This document shows positions 46,486 through 56,147 of a stretch of 64,000 nt of DNA, piece by piece (position 1 is the stretch's first letter; each line of letters opens with the position of its first letter). A program made the translations under genes and the position numbers. The notes beneath the pieces were generated by a model. That model was not told the origin of the DNA. It saw only the letters and a program-made list of their open reading frames with translations, and ran no database searches. Source of the stretch: Hymenobacter mellowenesis (GTDB lineage: Bacteria; Bacteroidota; Bacteroidia; Cytophagales; Hymenobacteraceae); the NCBI RefSeq assembly GCF_030581005.1, contig NZ_JAUQSX010000005.1:186001-250000 (forward strand), read 5' to 3'.

Positions 46486-47976
46486 ATGGGATTGAAAGCC
46501 ACGCTGAGCCAGCCCCTGGCCCGCTACATTGCCCGCCGCTACCAGCGCTGGCAGCACCGCCCCGAAACCACGCAGCGCGAGCTGCTGACGCGCCTCACAG
46601 CCACGGCGGCCGGCACCGCGTTTGGCCGCGCGCACGAGCTGGGCAGCGTCCGCACGCCCGCCGATTTGGCGCGGCAGGTGCCCGTGCGCGACTACGAGGC
46701 CCTCAAGCCCTGGTTCGACCGCACGCAGGCCGGCGAGGCCGACGTGCTGTGGCCCGGCCGCCCGCTGTACCTGGCCAAAACCAGCGGCACCACCAGCGGC
46801 GCCAAGTACATTCCCATCACGAAGGACAGCATCCCGAACCACATTGAAGGGGCCCGGGACGCGCTTTTATATTACATCTACCGCACCGGCCGCAGCCGGT
46901 TTCTCGATGGCAAGCTGATATTCCTGTCGGGCTCGCCGGCGCTGGAGCTGCACCACGGCATCCGCACGGGCCGGCTCTCGGGCATTGCCAACCACCACGT
47001 GCCAGCGTACCTGCGCCGCAACCAGCTGCCCAGCTACGCCACCAACGTTATCGAAGACTGGGAAACCAAGTTGGAGCGCATCGTGGACGAGACGCTGGGC
47101 CAGAAAATGACGCTCATTTCGGGCATTCCGCCCTGGGTGCAGATGTATTTCGACCGCCTCACGGCCCGCACCGGCCGGCCCGTCAAAGACATTTTTCCGG
47201 ACTTCAACCTGTTTGTGTACGGCGGCGTCAACTTCGAGCCCTACCGCGCCAAGCTCTTCGAAAGTATCGGCCGGCCGGTGGACAGCATCGAGCTATTCCC
47301 CGCCTCCGAAGGCTTCCTGGCCTTCCAGGACGAGCCCGGCAACCCGGGGCTGCTGATGCTGCTCAACAGCGGCATCTTCTACGAATTCATCCCCGCCGAG
47401 CGGTTTTTCGAGCCCGACGCGCCCCGCCTCACCATCGCCGACGTAGAGCTGGACCGCAACTACGCTGTGGTGCTCACCTCCAACGCCGGCCTGTGGGGCT
47501 ACAGCCTCGGCGACACGGTGCGCTTCGTGAGTTTGCGCCCGCACCGCGTGGTGGTCACGGGCCGCATCAAGCACTTCCTCTCGGCCTTCGGCGAGCATGT
47601 GATAGGGGAGGAGGTGGAGCAGGCCCTGCGCGAAACGATGGCACGGTTTCCGGAAGTCGAAGTCGTCGAATTCACCGTGGCCCCGCTGGTGAGCGACGAC
47701 CCCACCACGCCCTCGCGCCACGAGTGGCTGGTGGAATTTGGGCGCGCCCCGCAGGATGCGGCGGGTTTCGCGGCGGCTTTGGATGCTGCGCTGCGCCGCC
47801 GCAACACCTACTACGACGACCTGCGCCGGGGCAACATCCTCGTGCCGCTACAACTCACGCCGCTGCCAGCCGGGGCCTTTCAGCGCTACATGAAAAGCCT
47901 GGGCCGGCTGGGCGGGCAGAACAAGGTGCCGCGGCTGGGGAACGACCGGAAGGTGGCGGAGGGACTGTTAAAATGA
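46486..47976 (+). CDS. GH3-family adenylate-forming enzyme
   Basis: 496 residues. The ATP site AKTSGTTSGAKYIPIT (about 104-119), VYGGVNFEPYRAKLFE, ELFPASEGFLAFQ and GLWGYSLGDTVRFVSL near residue 340 match GH3 proteins, which adenylate a carboxylic acid and join it to an amine or amino acid. In plants they act on hormones; bacterial substrates are unknown. A TACCTTCG element 33 bases before the ATG could be its promoter. Confidence 0.88.
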   Translation: MGLKATLSQPLARYIARRYQRWQHRPETTQRELLTRLTATAAGTAFGRAHELGSVRTPADLARQVPVRDYEALKPWFDRTQAGEADVLWPGRPLYLAKTSGTTSGAKYIPITKDSIPNHIEGARDALLYYIYRTGRSRFLDGKLIFLSGSPALELHHGIRTGRLSGIANHHVPAYLRRNQLPSYATNVIEDWETKLERIVDETLGQKMTLISGIPPWVQMYFDRLTARTGRPVKDIFPDFNLFVYGGVNFEPYRAKLFESIGRPVDSIELFPASEGFLAFQDEPGNPGLLMLLNSGIFYEFIPAERFFEPDAPRLTIADVELDRNYAVVLTSNAGLWGYSLGDTVRFVSLRPHRVVVTGRIKHFLSAFGEHVIGEEVEQALRETMARFPEVEVVEFTVAPLVSDDPTTPSRHEWLVEFGRAPQDAAGFAAALDAALRRRNTYYDDLRRGNILVPLQLTPLPAGAFQRYMKSLGRLGGQNKVPRLGNDRKVAEGLLK

Positions 47977-47985
47977 CGTGTGCTC

Positions 47986-48429
47986 ATGCGCCTCGCCTTC
48001 GACCTCGACAACACCCTCATCCGTTGCGGCCACGCCTTCCCGCTCGAAACGCCCCAACGGCGCCTGCTGGCCAAACTGCTAAGCAACGAGCAGCTACGCG
48101 AAGGAACCAAGGAGCTGACTGATGCCTGCCGCCAGCGCGGCTGGGAGGTGTGGGTCTACACCACGTCCTACCGCAGCGTCTGGCGCATCCGCCGTCTGTT
48201 CTGGCTACACGGCATCCGGCTCGATGGCGTGGTGAACCAGCCGCGGCACGACCGGGAAGTTCGCGCCCGCTGTACCAAGCACCCGCCCAGCTTCGGCATC
48301 GACCTACTTATTGACGATTCTGAAGGCGTCCGCATCGAAGGCGAGCGGCACGGCTTTCGGGTGCTGGTAGTGGCGCCGGAGGATGAGCGGTGGACGGAAA
48401 AGGTGCGGGCGGCGCTGGATTCGTTTTAA
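47986..48429 (+). CDS. HAD-like hydrolase
   Basis: 147 residues from ATG 47986. DLDNTLIRCG at residues 6-15 is a HAD motif I (D-x-D-N-T), VYTTSYRS fits motif II, and IDLLIDDSEGV fits motif IV. The domain is compact with little cap, as in small phosphatases. Substrate unknown. It starts nine bases after the GH3-like stop, so the two probably share an mRNA. Confidence 0.8.
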   Translation: MRLAFDLDNTLIRCGHAFPLETPQRRLLAKLLSNEQLREGTKELTDACRQRGWEVWVYTTSYRSVWRIRRLFWLHGIRLDGVVNQPRHDREVRARCTKHPPSFGIDLLIDDSEGVRIEGERHGFRVLVVAPEDERWTEKVRAALDSF

Positions 48430-48490
48430 CTTGGCCTAATGCTCTGCCATGGGAATACTTCCCATGGAGTAGTAGGTCCTAGAATCTGTA

Positions 48491-48919
48491 ATGGAGAAAA
48501 GTGTAATCATATTTGCTGTCAGCATAGCTTATGACGGCGACTGTTTGTTCCATGTCAGCATCAGCCGACCCGATGTGAAAGCAGATGCCTATTTCTATGG
48601 AAATGCCAACACGTTTAAAGAGTTTGGTAAAGGCCTAATGCTGTTTCCAAAGGATTCAACAGATATAGTCGAATTTCAAGCCGGGCAGAATTCACATCCA
48701 GCGCAGTGCTTCCTATTGCTGCGTGCTTATTATGACAGCCGCCATGGGCACATTGCCTTGAAAATAACGGCCGATAACAACCAAGAAATGGCTTTGCACA
48801 ATCGTTTCGAGTTTTCAATTGCTGCGGAAGCGGCGTCCATTAACGAGCTCGGCCGTATGCTGGTCGGGTGGCATGTCGAAGACGTTCCTCAAATAATATG
48901 GAAAGCAGAAACCCCATGA
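48491..48919 (+). CDS. Hypothetical protein
   Basis: 142 residues, mainly predicted beta strands (VIIFAVSIAYDGDCLFHVS, FEFSIAAEAASINELGRML). No signal or membrane segment. More AT-rich than its neighbours. Not recognised. Its TGA overlaps the ATG of the next gene (ATGA), so the two are coupled. Confidence 0.6.
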   Translation: MEKSVIIFAVSIAYDGDCLFHVSISRPDVKADAYFYGNANTFKEFGKGLMLFPKDSTDIVEFQAGQNSHPAQCFLLLRAYYDSRHGHIALKITADNNQEMALHNRFEFSIAAEAASINELGRMLVGWHVEDVPQIIWKAETP

Positions 48920-49356
48920 CCAAACCCGCCCTCCACGCCCTCTGCCAATCCTTCATTGAGCAGCGCATCGGCGCCGCCCGCACCGCCATGCAGGCGGCCC
49001 AGGAATCGTCCTCGTCCGAAACCAAGAGCAGCGCCGGCGACAAGTATGAAACCGGCCGCGAAATGGCCAACGCCGAGCGCGACCGCAACGCCGCCCACAT
49101 GCAGCAGGCCCAGCAACTGCAAGCCGAGCTGGCCCGCATCAGCCCCGACGCGCCCTGCGACACCGTGCGCCCCGGCGCCCTTGTCAGCACCAGCCTGGGC
49201 CGGTTCTACATCAGCATCAGCGCCGGCAAGCTGGACGGAACCGACGTGTTTGCCGTGTCGGTGGCCGCGCCGGTGGCCGTGGCCCTCAAGGGGTTGCGAG
49301 CTGGCGAGCAGGCCGAGTTCAACGGCAAAGCGGTGCGGGTGCTGGCGGTGGAATAG
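48916..49356 (+). CDS. GreA/GreB-like protein with coiled-coil N-terminus
   Basis: 146 residues. A charged helical N-terminus (about residues 8-75, with SSAGDKYETGREMANAERDR) and a C-terminal beta domain ending in APVAVALKGLRAGEQAEFNG resemble transcript-cleavage factors GreA/GreB, but the protein is short and the usual acidic tip DD/DE is not clear. Such proteins in Cytophagales are often misnamed as fatty-acid enzymes. The start overlaps the previous stop. Confidence 0.6.
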   Translation: MTKPALHALCQSFIEQRIGAARTAMQAAQESSSSETKSSAGDKYETGREMANAERDRNAAHMQQAQQLQAELARISPDAPCDTVRPGALVSTSLGRFYISISAGKLDGTDVFAVSVAAPVAVALKGLRAGEQAEFNGKAVRVLAVE

Positions 49357-49364
49357 CCGGGTGG

Positions 49365-49805
49365 CTATTGGTTACTCCACTCGGCCAGCAAGGCAGGCAG
49401 CCGGCCTGTGCCCTCACTGAGCCACTGCACGGCCGAAGTGGCGTCGGAAAAGTAGTGCGACTCGAACCGGATGGATGGCTGCACTAGGTCGTGCAGGGCG
49501 TCGATGGCCAGCTGGTTGTGGATGCGGCTGCTGTCGATGGCCAATATCAGGTGGGCCAGCGGCAGCTGCACGATGTCCGTCATCCAGTGGGCGCCCAGCC
49601 ACAGCTCGTCCTCGATGGAAATGTTGGGCACCGTATTCATGTCGATGAGCAACACGCGCACAGCCAATTGGCGCACCAAGTCCAGCAACTGCGCGGCACT
49701 GCGGCGCAGGGTCTGCGTGACTGCGCCCGAAATCCATTCGAGGCGCAGCAAGCCCAACGGTTCATCGTACTGTAACCGAAAGTCCGGAATGGTGCTGATT
49801 ATCAA
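49365..49805 (-). CDS. Small STAS/SpoIIAA-like hypothetical protein
   Basis: 146 residues if translation starts at TTG 49805; the frame opens 12 codons earlier, but a TATTTTTG -7 box at 49839-49846 places the mRNA start near 49833. Alpha/beta pattern (YDEPLGLLRLEW, VRVLLIDMNTVPNISIEDE, FSDATSAVQWL) similar in layout to the 33255 protein. Function unknown. Confidence 0.5.
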   Translation of the reverse strand: MIISTIPDFRLQYDEPLGLLRLEWISGAVTQTLRRSAAQLLDLVRQLAVRVLLIDMNTVPNISIEDELWLGAHWMTDIVQLPLAHLILAIDSSRIHNQLAIDALHDLVQPSIRFESHYFSDATSAVQWLSEGTGRLPALLAEWSNQ

Positions 49806-49897
49806 AACGACCTGGAGCAGTTGGCCTGTTTGCAGCTGCAAAAATAACGACGGCGGTCCTGCTTACGCGCATCCATTCCCAGCGGAAGCCAGATGGG

Positions 49898-52018
49898 TTA
49901 TTTCCAGTCGCCGCCGCCGTCGGCCGGTTTGTCGCCGTCGGGCCGGATGAGCTTGAACTCGACGCGGCGGTTCACTTTGGCGTCAGCGTCGGTCAGCTCG
50001 TCTTTGAGCGGTTTGCTGGAGCCGTAGCCGAAGCTCTCGATGCGGTTGGGCTTGAGCTTGCCCTTGCGCTCGATGTACTTGCGGATTTCCTCGGCCCGGT
50101 CCTGCGAGAGCTTCTCGTTCACTTCCGGGTCGCCGCGGCTGTCGGTGTGGCCCGCGATGCTGAGCCGGAAGGCCGGGTGGTCGACCAGAAACAGGGCAAT
50201 GCGGTCCAGGGTGGGGTACATGGCGGGTAGCACGTTGGCCCGGTTGGCCTCAAACTCCAGGTTGCGGAAAATAAGCGGCAGCTTGTAGTCGATACTGTTG
50301 GTGAGGAGCGTCATCACCGTGTCGCCCTTCAGCGCAAACTGTTTCTCCACCGAGAAAAAGTCCGGGCTCTGAATGAGCATGGCGTAGTGCGAACCTTCAA
50401 TCAGCTCAAAATCAAACGTACCGTCGGGCCGGATAAACTTGCTGGCCACCTCAATGCCGTTGTCGGTATCGATGATGCTCACGATGCCCTTGAGCGGCTT
50501 GCTACTCACCGAATCCACTAGCGTGCCCTCCACGCGGGTGGTGGCCAGCGGCTGCGCTTCCATGGGCAGCGGGAAGGAGTAGAGGTCGAGGTTGTTGATT
50601 TCCTGCGCCTCGGAGCGGGCATAGTAGAGGTTTTTGCTTTCGCGGTCGATGGTGAAGTAGTATTCCGAACCTTTCCCATTCACCAGCGGGCCAATGTTTT
50701 TGGGTTCCTGCCAGCGCCCCTGCACCCGGTAGGTTTTGTAGATGTCGAAATCGCCAAAGTTCAGCAGCTGCCCGCGCGAGCTGAAATACAACACATGGTA
50801 GAGCGGGTGGTAAAAAGGGCTCACCTCGTTTTCGCGGGTATTAATGACCGGACCCATGTTCTCGGCCGGGCTCCACTGCCCGTTTTTCAGCTTGCGGGTG
50901 AAGTAAATGTCCGACAGCCCGAAGCCGCCAAGCCTATCCGAGGCAAAATACAGCGTGTCTTCGCCCTGCGAAAGCGTGGGCTGCGAGTCCCAGGCAAAGG
51001 AATTGACCTGCGGCCCCAAGCTACGGGGCGTGCCCCACTTGCCGTCTTTGCCGCGCGTGGCGGTGTAGAGGTCGCAGTTGCCGTGGCAGGTGCTGCACTC
51101 GCAGCGGGCGAAAAAAATGGTTTTGCCGTCCTTGCTCAGGCAGGCCGAGCCCTCGTTGTTGGGCGAGTTGATGGGCTTGGGCAGGGGTTCGGCGTCGGTC
51201 CAGCTCACACCCTCGCGGCGCGAAGTGTAGAGGTCCTCGTCGACCACGCCGGTGAGGCCGCGCCGCTTGCGTTTGCTGCTGAAAATCAGGAGCGAGTCGT
51301 TGCCGCCCAGCGCCGGCCCGTAGTCGGGCGCCTTGCTGTTGATGGCGTCGCCCATGGTGGTGTACACGCCTTTGGGCGGGTGGAAGGTGTTGAGGTTCTT
51401 GCGGTACTCCACCAGGTCGTAGTACGTTTTCAGGGGCACGTACAGGTCGGTGTTTTTCTGCTCCAGCGAGTCGTAGTAGAGCTGGATTTTGGTGATGTCC
51501 TTGCGGCTGTGCTTGAGGGCCAGGCGGAAGTAGGCGCGGGCCTTCACGTTCTGGCTGTCGCGCTCCAACAGCTGGCCCAGGCGCCAGAGCATGTCGGTAT
51601 TCTTCTCAAAATTGACCGGCCCGAACTTGGCCACGTAGTCCTCCATCAGCAGCCGGGCGGCGTGGTACTGCCGCCGCTTTTCGGCCTTGCCGATGGCTTT
51701 CAGGGCCTTTTTATCCTCGAAGAAGGGGTAGCGGTTGATGAACACGAAGTCGGGCGTGCCGTCGGGCCGCAGGTGCAGTTTGCGGCTCACGCGGCTGTTG
51801 AGGCCGCGTACGCGGTAGGTGCCCGGCGCAATGGCAGGCGCGGGCCGGGCCGCCTTTTTGGGCGCCGCCGACTTGCCGCCGCTCGTGGTGTCGGCCGAGG
51901 GCGAAGCCGCGGCGGGCACGCGCTTCACTGGGCGGCGCTGGGCCCGGGCCTGAAACGCCAGCATTATCCCGGCCACGAGCAGGAACAGCACCGCGCACCG
52001 ACGCAATAAAAAGGGCAT
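49898..52018 (-). CDS. PorE-like protein: TPR, PD40 propeller and OmpA domain
   Basis: 706 residues from ATG 52018. Signal peptide (VLFLLVAGIMLAFQARAQ), helical repeat region about residues 95-170, a PD40/WD40-like propeller with repeated LIFSSKRKRRG, IFFARCEC, LYFASDRLGGFG and LYFSSRGQ blades (about 235-450), a carboxypeptidase-like insert, and an OmpA peptidoglycan-binding end (LSIAGHTDSRGDPEVNEKLS). This layout is that of PorE, an outer-membrane-peptidoglycan linker of the type IX secretion system, and of similar paralogues. Confidence 0.82.
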   Translation of the reverse strand: MPFLLRRCAVLFLLVAGIMLAFQARAQRRPVKRVPAAASPSADTTSGGKSAAPKKAARPAPAIAPGTYRVRGLNSRVSRKLHLRPDGTPDFVFINRYPFFEDKKALKAIGKAEKRRQYHAARLLMEDYVAKFGPVNFEKNTDMLWRLGQLLERDSQNVKARAYFRLALKHSRKDITKIQLYYDSLEQKNTDLYVPLKTYYDLVEYRKNLNTFHPPKGVYTTMGDAINSKAPDYGPALGGNDSLLIFSSKRKRRGLTGVVDEDLYTSRREGVSWTDAEPLPKPINSPNNEGSACLSKDGKTIFFARCECSTCHGNCDLYTATRGKDGKWGTPRSLGPQVNSFAWDSQPTLSQGEDTLYFASDRLGGFGLSDIYFTRKLKNGQWSPAENMGPVINTRENEVSPFYHPLYHVLYFSSRGQLLNFGDFDIYKTYRVQGRWQEPKNIGPLVNGKGSEYYFTIDRESKNLYYARSEAQEINNLDLYSFPLPMEAQPLATTRVEGTLVDSVSSKPLKGIVSIIDTDNGIEVASKFIRPDGTFDFELIEGSHYAMLIQSPDFFSVEKQFALKGDTVMTLLTNSIDYKLPLIFRNLEFEANRANVLPAMYPTLDRIALFLVDHPAFRLSIAGHTDSRGDPEVNEKLSQDRAEEIRKYIERKGKLKPNRIESFGYGSSKPLKDELTDADAKVNRRVEFKLIRPDGDKPADGGGDWK

Positions 52019-52349
52019 TAGTAGAGTATTAGTAGCGGAATAAAAATAATTGGAGGCGCAAGTTGCCACCAATTTAGCGATTTAGCCTTCTCGGTGAGGG
52101 ACGGCCCACCCGGCAATGCGCCTCTTTGGCGGAATCTGTGGGCTGGCACGCGGCTTGACGTCCAAACGCGGTGGGATGCCGTACCTTGTATGCCCTCCTT
52201 TTCCCAGCGGCGGGCTGCCAATGTGGCACCCGTCGCCTTTGTTTCTGGCTTTATCCTCGTCCATGCGCCTGGCATCTGTTCCTTCCTCGGCTGCGTTTCC
52301 TCTGCACGCCCTCAGCGACCCCACCTCTCAACCCGAAGCCATCGCCATC

Positions 52350-54770
52350 ATGGCCGCCGACCCTGACCACCTGCTGCGCGGCGACGATGCCCCGCCCACC
52401 CTGGCGTTGCTGCCCGTGCGCAACACCGTGCTGTTTCCGGGGGTAGTGCTGCCCGTGACGGTGACGCGCAAAAAAAGCGTGAAGCTGGTGCGCAAAGCCT
52501 ACGCTGCCGACAAGCTCCTCGGCGTAGTGGCCCAGCTCAACCCCGATGCCGACGAGCCCACCGTGGCCGAGCTGCACCCCGTGGGCACGCTGGCCCGCAT
52601 CCTGAAGCTGCTGGAGCAGCCTGATGGCCAGATTACCATCATCCTGCAGGGCCAGGTGCGCTTCACCATTGAAGAAGAGTTGAGCTTCGCGCCGCTCACG
52701 GCCCGCGTCAGCTACTTCTCGGAGGTAGCCCTGAATCCCGATATTCCGGGCGAGTTTGGCCTGCTGCAAGCCCTGCGCGAGGCCGCTACCAAGGTACTGG
52801 AGCTCACGCCCGAGATTCCGATGGAAGCCCGGGCCATGCTCGATGGCATCCAGTCGCCCGCTTTCCTCACGCACTTCCTGTCCAGCAACGTGCAGCTCGA
52901 CCTGCCCGCCAAGCAGAAGCTGCTGGAGCTGGCCGACCCCGAGCAGCAGGCCCGCCAGTTGCTCGAAGCCCTGCTTAGCCAGGCCGAGCTGCTGGAAATC
53001 AAGCAGGACATCCGCTCGAAAACCCACACCGGCATTGATGCCCAGCAGCGCGAGTATTTTCTGCGCCAGCAGCTCAAAACCCTGCAGGACGAACTGGGCC
53101 AGGACGGCCCCGACGAGGACGTGAACCGTCTGCGCGCTCGCGCCGAAGCCAAAAAATGGCCCGAGGCGGTGGCGCTCCACTTCAAAAAGGAGATGGAAAA
53201 GTTGGCTCGCACCAACCCCATGGCCCCCGACTATTCGGTGAGCATCAACTACGTGGAGTTCCTGCTCGATTTGCCCTGGGGCGAGTTCACCAAGGACAAG
53301 TTCAACCTCAAGCAAACCAAGAAAATCCTCGACGCCGACCATTTCGGCATCGAGAAAGTGAAGGAGCGGATTCTGGAATACATCGCCGTGCTCAAGCTGA
53401 AGCAGGACCTCAAGGCGCCGATTCTGTGCCTGTATGGCCCGCCCGGCGTGGGCAAAACCTCGCTGGGCCGTAGCATTGCCAACGCCATGGGGCGCAAATA
53501 CATCCGCATGAGCCTGGGCGGCGTGCGCGACGAGGCCGAGATTCGCGGGCACCGCAAAACCTACGTGGGCGCCATGCCGGGCCGTATTATCTCGCAGATT
53601 AAAAAGGCCGGCACCAGCAATCCCGTCATTATTCTCGACGAGATTGACAAGGTAAGCAGCGACTTCCGCGGCGACCCGTCGTCGGCGTTACTCGAAGTGC
53701 TGGACCCGGAACAAAATGCCACCTTCACCGACAACTACTTGGAGGTGGAGTACGACCTCTCGAAGGTGCTGTTCATCGCCACGGCCAACTCGCTCGACAC
53801 CATTCAGCCCGCTCTGCGTGACCGGATGGAAATCATCGACCTGACCGGCTATACTCAGGAAGAAAAGGTGCTCATTGCCAAGAAGCATCTATGGCCCAAG
53901 CAGTTGAAAGAACACGGCTTGGGCGAGAACGAGGTGAAAATCACCGATGCCGCCCTGCACCATGTGGCCGACGACTACACTCGCGAAAGCGGCGTGCGCG
54001 GCCTGGAGCGCAAGCTGGCCGCCGTGACGCGCAACCTAGCCCGCCGCAAGGCCGGCAAGGAGGCACTGCCCGCTGTGATGGAGCCCGCCGAAATCCGCAA
54101 AATCCTCGGCGCCGCCATTTTCGACCGCGACCAATACCAAGACAACGACACGGCCGGCGTGGTAACGGGCCTGGCCTGGACGTCGGTGGGCGGCGACATC
54201 CTCTTCGTGGAAAGCCTGCTGAGCCGGGGCCGGGGCAAGCTCACGCTCAGTGGCCAGCTGGGTGATGTGATGAAAGAATCGGCCATCACGGCGCTGAGCT
54301 ATCTGCGGTCGCGCGCCGATGAAATCGGCATTGACTACCGCCTGTTTGAGCAGTACGACCTGCACATTCACTTCCCCGAAGGCGCCGTGCCCAAGGACGG
54401 GCCCAGCGCAGGCATTGCCATTTTCACCAGCATCGCCTCGGCCTACACCCAGCGCCGTGTGCGCGCCAAGCTGGCCATGACCGGCGAAATCACTCTGCGC
54501 GGCAAGGTGCTGCCCGTCGGCGGCATCAAGGAAAAGCTGCTGGCCGCCCGCCGCGCCGGCATGAAGGACATCATCCTCTGCCCCAAAAACCGCAAGGACA
54601 TCGAGGAAATCCCCGAAGATTACCTCAAGGGCCTCACCATTCACTATGCCGACCGGGTGGACGACGTGCTGCGCGTGGCCCTGCTCGACGAGCTGGTGCC
54701 GCACCCGCAAAAGCTGCCCGTGCGCGACGAGCCCGTGCCCGTAGCCGGGCCCAGCGTGGAGGTGCAATAA
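52350..54770 (+). CDS. lon: ATP-dependent protease Lon
   Basis: 806 residues from ATG 52350; ATG 52263 and 52116 are in frame and would add 29 or 78 residues. The N-terminal substrate domain starts [21 protein letters not shown]. The AAA+ module has [11 protein letters not shown] and VIILDEIDK; the protease domain has [11 protein letters not shown] with the catalytic Ser and a following Lys in [10 protein letters not shown]. Lon degrades misfolded and regulatory proteins. A TACCTTGT element lies at about 52181. Confidence 0.95.
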   Translation: MAADPDHLLRGDDAPPTLALLPVRNTVLFPGVVLPVTVTRKKSVKLVRKAYAADKLLGVVAQLNPDADEPTVAELHPVGTLARILKLLEQPDGQITIILQGQVRFTIEEELSFAPLTARVSYFSEVALNPDIPGEFGLLQALREAATKVLELTPEIPMEARAMLDGIQSPAFLTHFLSSNVQLDLPAKQKLLELADPEQQARQLLEALLSQAELLEIKQDIRSKTHTGIDAQQREYFLRQQLKTLQDELGQDGPDEDVNRLRARAEAKKWPEAVALHFKKEMEKLARTNPMAPDYSVSINYVEFLLDLPWGEFTKDKFNLKQTKKILDADHFGIEKVKERILEYIAVLKLKQDLKAPILCLYGPPGVGKTSLGRSIANAMGRKYIRMSLGGVRDEAEIRGHRKTYVGAMPGRIISQIKKAGTSNPVIILDEIDKVSSDFRGDPSSALLEVLDPEQNATFTDNYLEVEYDLSKVLFIATANSLDTIQPALRDRMEIIDLTGYTQEEKVLIAKKHLWPKQLKEHGLGENEVKITDAALHHVADDYTRESGVRGLERKLAAVTRNLARRKAGKEALPAVMEPAEIRKILGAAIFDRDQYQDNDTAGVVTGLAWTSVGGDILFVESLLSRGRGKLTLSGQLGDVMKESAITALSYLRSRADEIGIDYRLFEQYDLHIHFPEGAVPKDGPSAGIAIFTSIASAYTQRRVRAKLAMTGEITLRGKVLPVGGIKEKLLAARRAGMKDIILCPKNRKDIEEIPEDYLKGLTIHYADRVDDVLRVALLDELVPHPQKLPVRDEPVPVAGPSVEVQ

Positions 54771-54903
54771 TTTGCCATACCACCCGGCACATCGGGCTTG
54801 TGCTGCATGTGCCGGGAGTTGGGATTTATTGCTAAACTGACGTGTTGAAGTACTTTCCAAGCTTGCACCTTCGTTAGGAGCACAGGAGGCTTTTCTTCTT
54901 CCG

Positions 54904-54911
54904 TACCTTAG
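54904..54911 (+). promoter_or_regulatory. Candidate -7 box abutting porQ
   Basis: TACCTTAG is one base off TAnnTTTG and ends four bases before the ATG at 54916, so the transcript may be leaderless. Confidence 0.35.
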
Positions 54912-54915
54912 CTAT

Positions 54916-55977
54916 ATGAAGCATTTTTCCGCTTGCCGGCTTGCCGGGTTTGGCCTTTTGCTGGGCGTTGTAGGACTACAGCCGGCGGCAGCGCAGCAGT
55001 TGGGCGGCCGCACCGTTTTTCCGTTTCTGGACCTGCCCCCGAGTGCCCACCTGTCCGCGCTGGGCGGCATGAACGTCTCGACTCGCACCGACGACCCCAC
55101 CATGCTGTTCGGCAATCCGGCGCTGCTGAATGCCGACATGGATGGCCGGCTGGCGCTGAGCTATGTGGCCTACGTGGCCGACATCAAGCAAAGCACGGCG
55201 GCCTATGCCTTCAATACCCAGAAATACGGCCGTTTCGGCGTGGGCGTCACCTACCTCAACTACGGCGATTTTCAGAGCTATGACCCAGCCGGCAACAGCC
55301 TGGGTACGTTTGGCGTGAATGAGTACACCGTGGGCGTATCCGATTCTTATACCAAGGGAAAAGTCACGTTCGGGGCCACCACCAAACTGGCTGTGAGCAG
55401 CATTGCGGGCAGCCGCTCGCTGGCGGGCGTAGCCGATGTTGGTGTCTTATATAAGCACCCGACTTCGGATTTTACGGCTGGCTTGGCCGTGAAAAACGCG
55501 GGCTACCAGCTCATCACCTATCCTGGTACCGACCGGGGCCCGTTGCCGCTCGACGTGCAGATTGGGGCCACCGTCAAGCCGGAGCACATGCCTTTGCGGC
55601 TCTCGCTCACCATCCATCACCTGCAGCAGTGGGACATTCAGTACCTCGACCCCAACGCCCGCGGCCCGCTCGATGCCAACAGCCAGGAAAAAAAGCCCAC
55701 CAAGAGCTTTGGCGATAACCTGGCCCGGCACTTCACGGCCAGCGCCGCGCTGGTGCTGGGCAAGGGCTTCAACCTGCGCGTGGGCTACAACCACCTGCAG
55801 CGCCGCGAGCTGCGCCTCGACAACACCAGCGGTAGCGCCGGCCTCAGCTTCGGTGCTATGTTGAAAATCAGCTCGTTTCAGCTTGAATACACCCACGCCA
55901 CCCTCCAGGCCGCTGGCTCCAGCGAGTACATCACCGTTTCCCGCAACCTGGATTCTTTGTTTAAAAAGAAGGAGTAG
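54916..55977 (+). CDS. porQ: Type IX secretion system protein PorQ
   Basis: 353 residues. Signal peptide ending PAAAQQ, then the PorQ opening (FPFLDLPPSAHLSALGGMNV, DPTMLFGNPALL) and an outer-membrane beta-barrel pattern to FQLEYTHATLQ near the end. PorQ works with PorU, PorV and PorZ in the complex that cleaves and attaches type IX cargo at the cell surface. It stands apart from other T9SS genes here, upstream of hslU. Confidence 0.88.
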   Translation: MKHFSACRLAGFGLLLGVVGLQPAAAQQLGGRTVFPFLDLPPSAHLSALGGMNVSTRTDDPTMLFGNPALLNADMDGRLALSYVAYVADIKQSTAAYAFNTQKYGRFGVGVTYLNYGDFQSYDPAGNSLGTFGVNEYTVGVSDSYTKGKVTFGATTKLAVSSIAGSRSLAGVADVGVLYKHPTSDFTAGLAVKNAGYQLITYPGTDRGPLPLDVQIGATVKPEHMPLRLSLTIHHLQQWDIQYLDPNARGPLDANSQEKKPTKSFGDNLARHFTASAALVLGKGFNLRVGYNHLQRRELRLDNTSGSAGLSFGAMLKISSFQLEYTHATLQAAGSSEYITVSRNLDSLFKKKE

Positions 55978-56001
55978 CAGCCTGGTTGCATTGAATAAAG
56001 T

Positions 56002-56104
56002 CTGTCATCCTGAGCGCAGCGAAGGACCTTATCCCGCTAAAACGGTTTGCTCAGCCAAACTGCTGCTAACGTGATATGGTCCTTCGTTGCGTTCAGGATG
56101 ACAG
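56002..56104. repeat. Long hairpin repeat, family A', between porQ and hslU
   Basis: CTGTCATCCTGAGCGCAGCG... (56002-56033) pairs with 56073-56104 with about three mismatches. Core identical to that of 8615-8703. Confidence 0.88.
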
Positions 56105-56147
56105 CTTTTTTATCCCCAACTCCTTCTCGACTTCCGTACACAACCCT

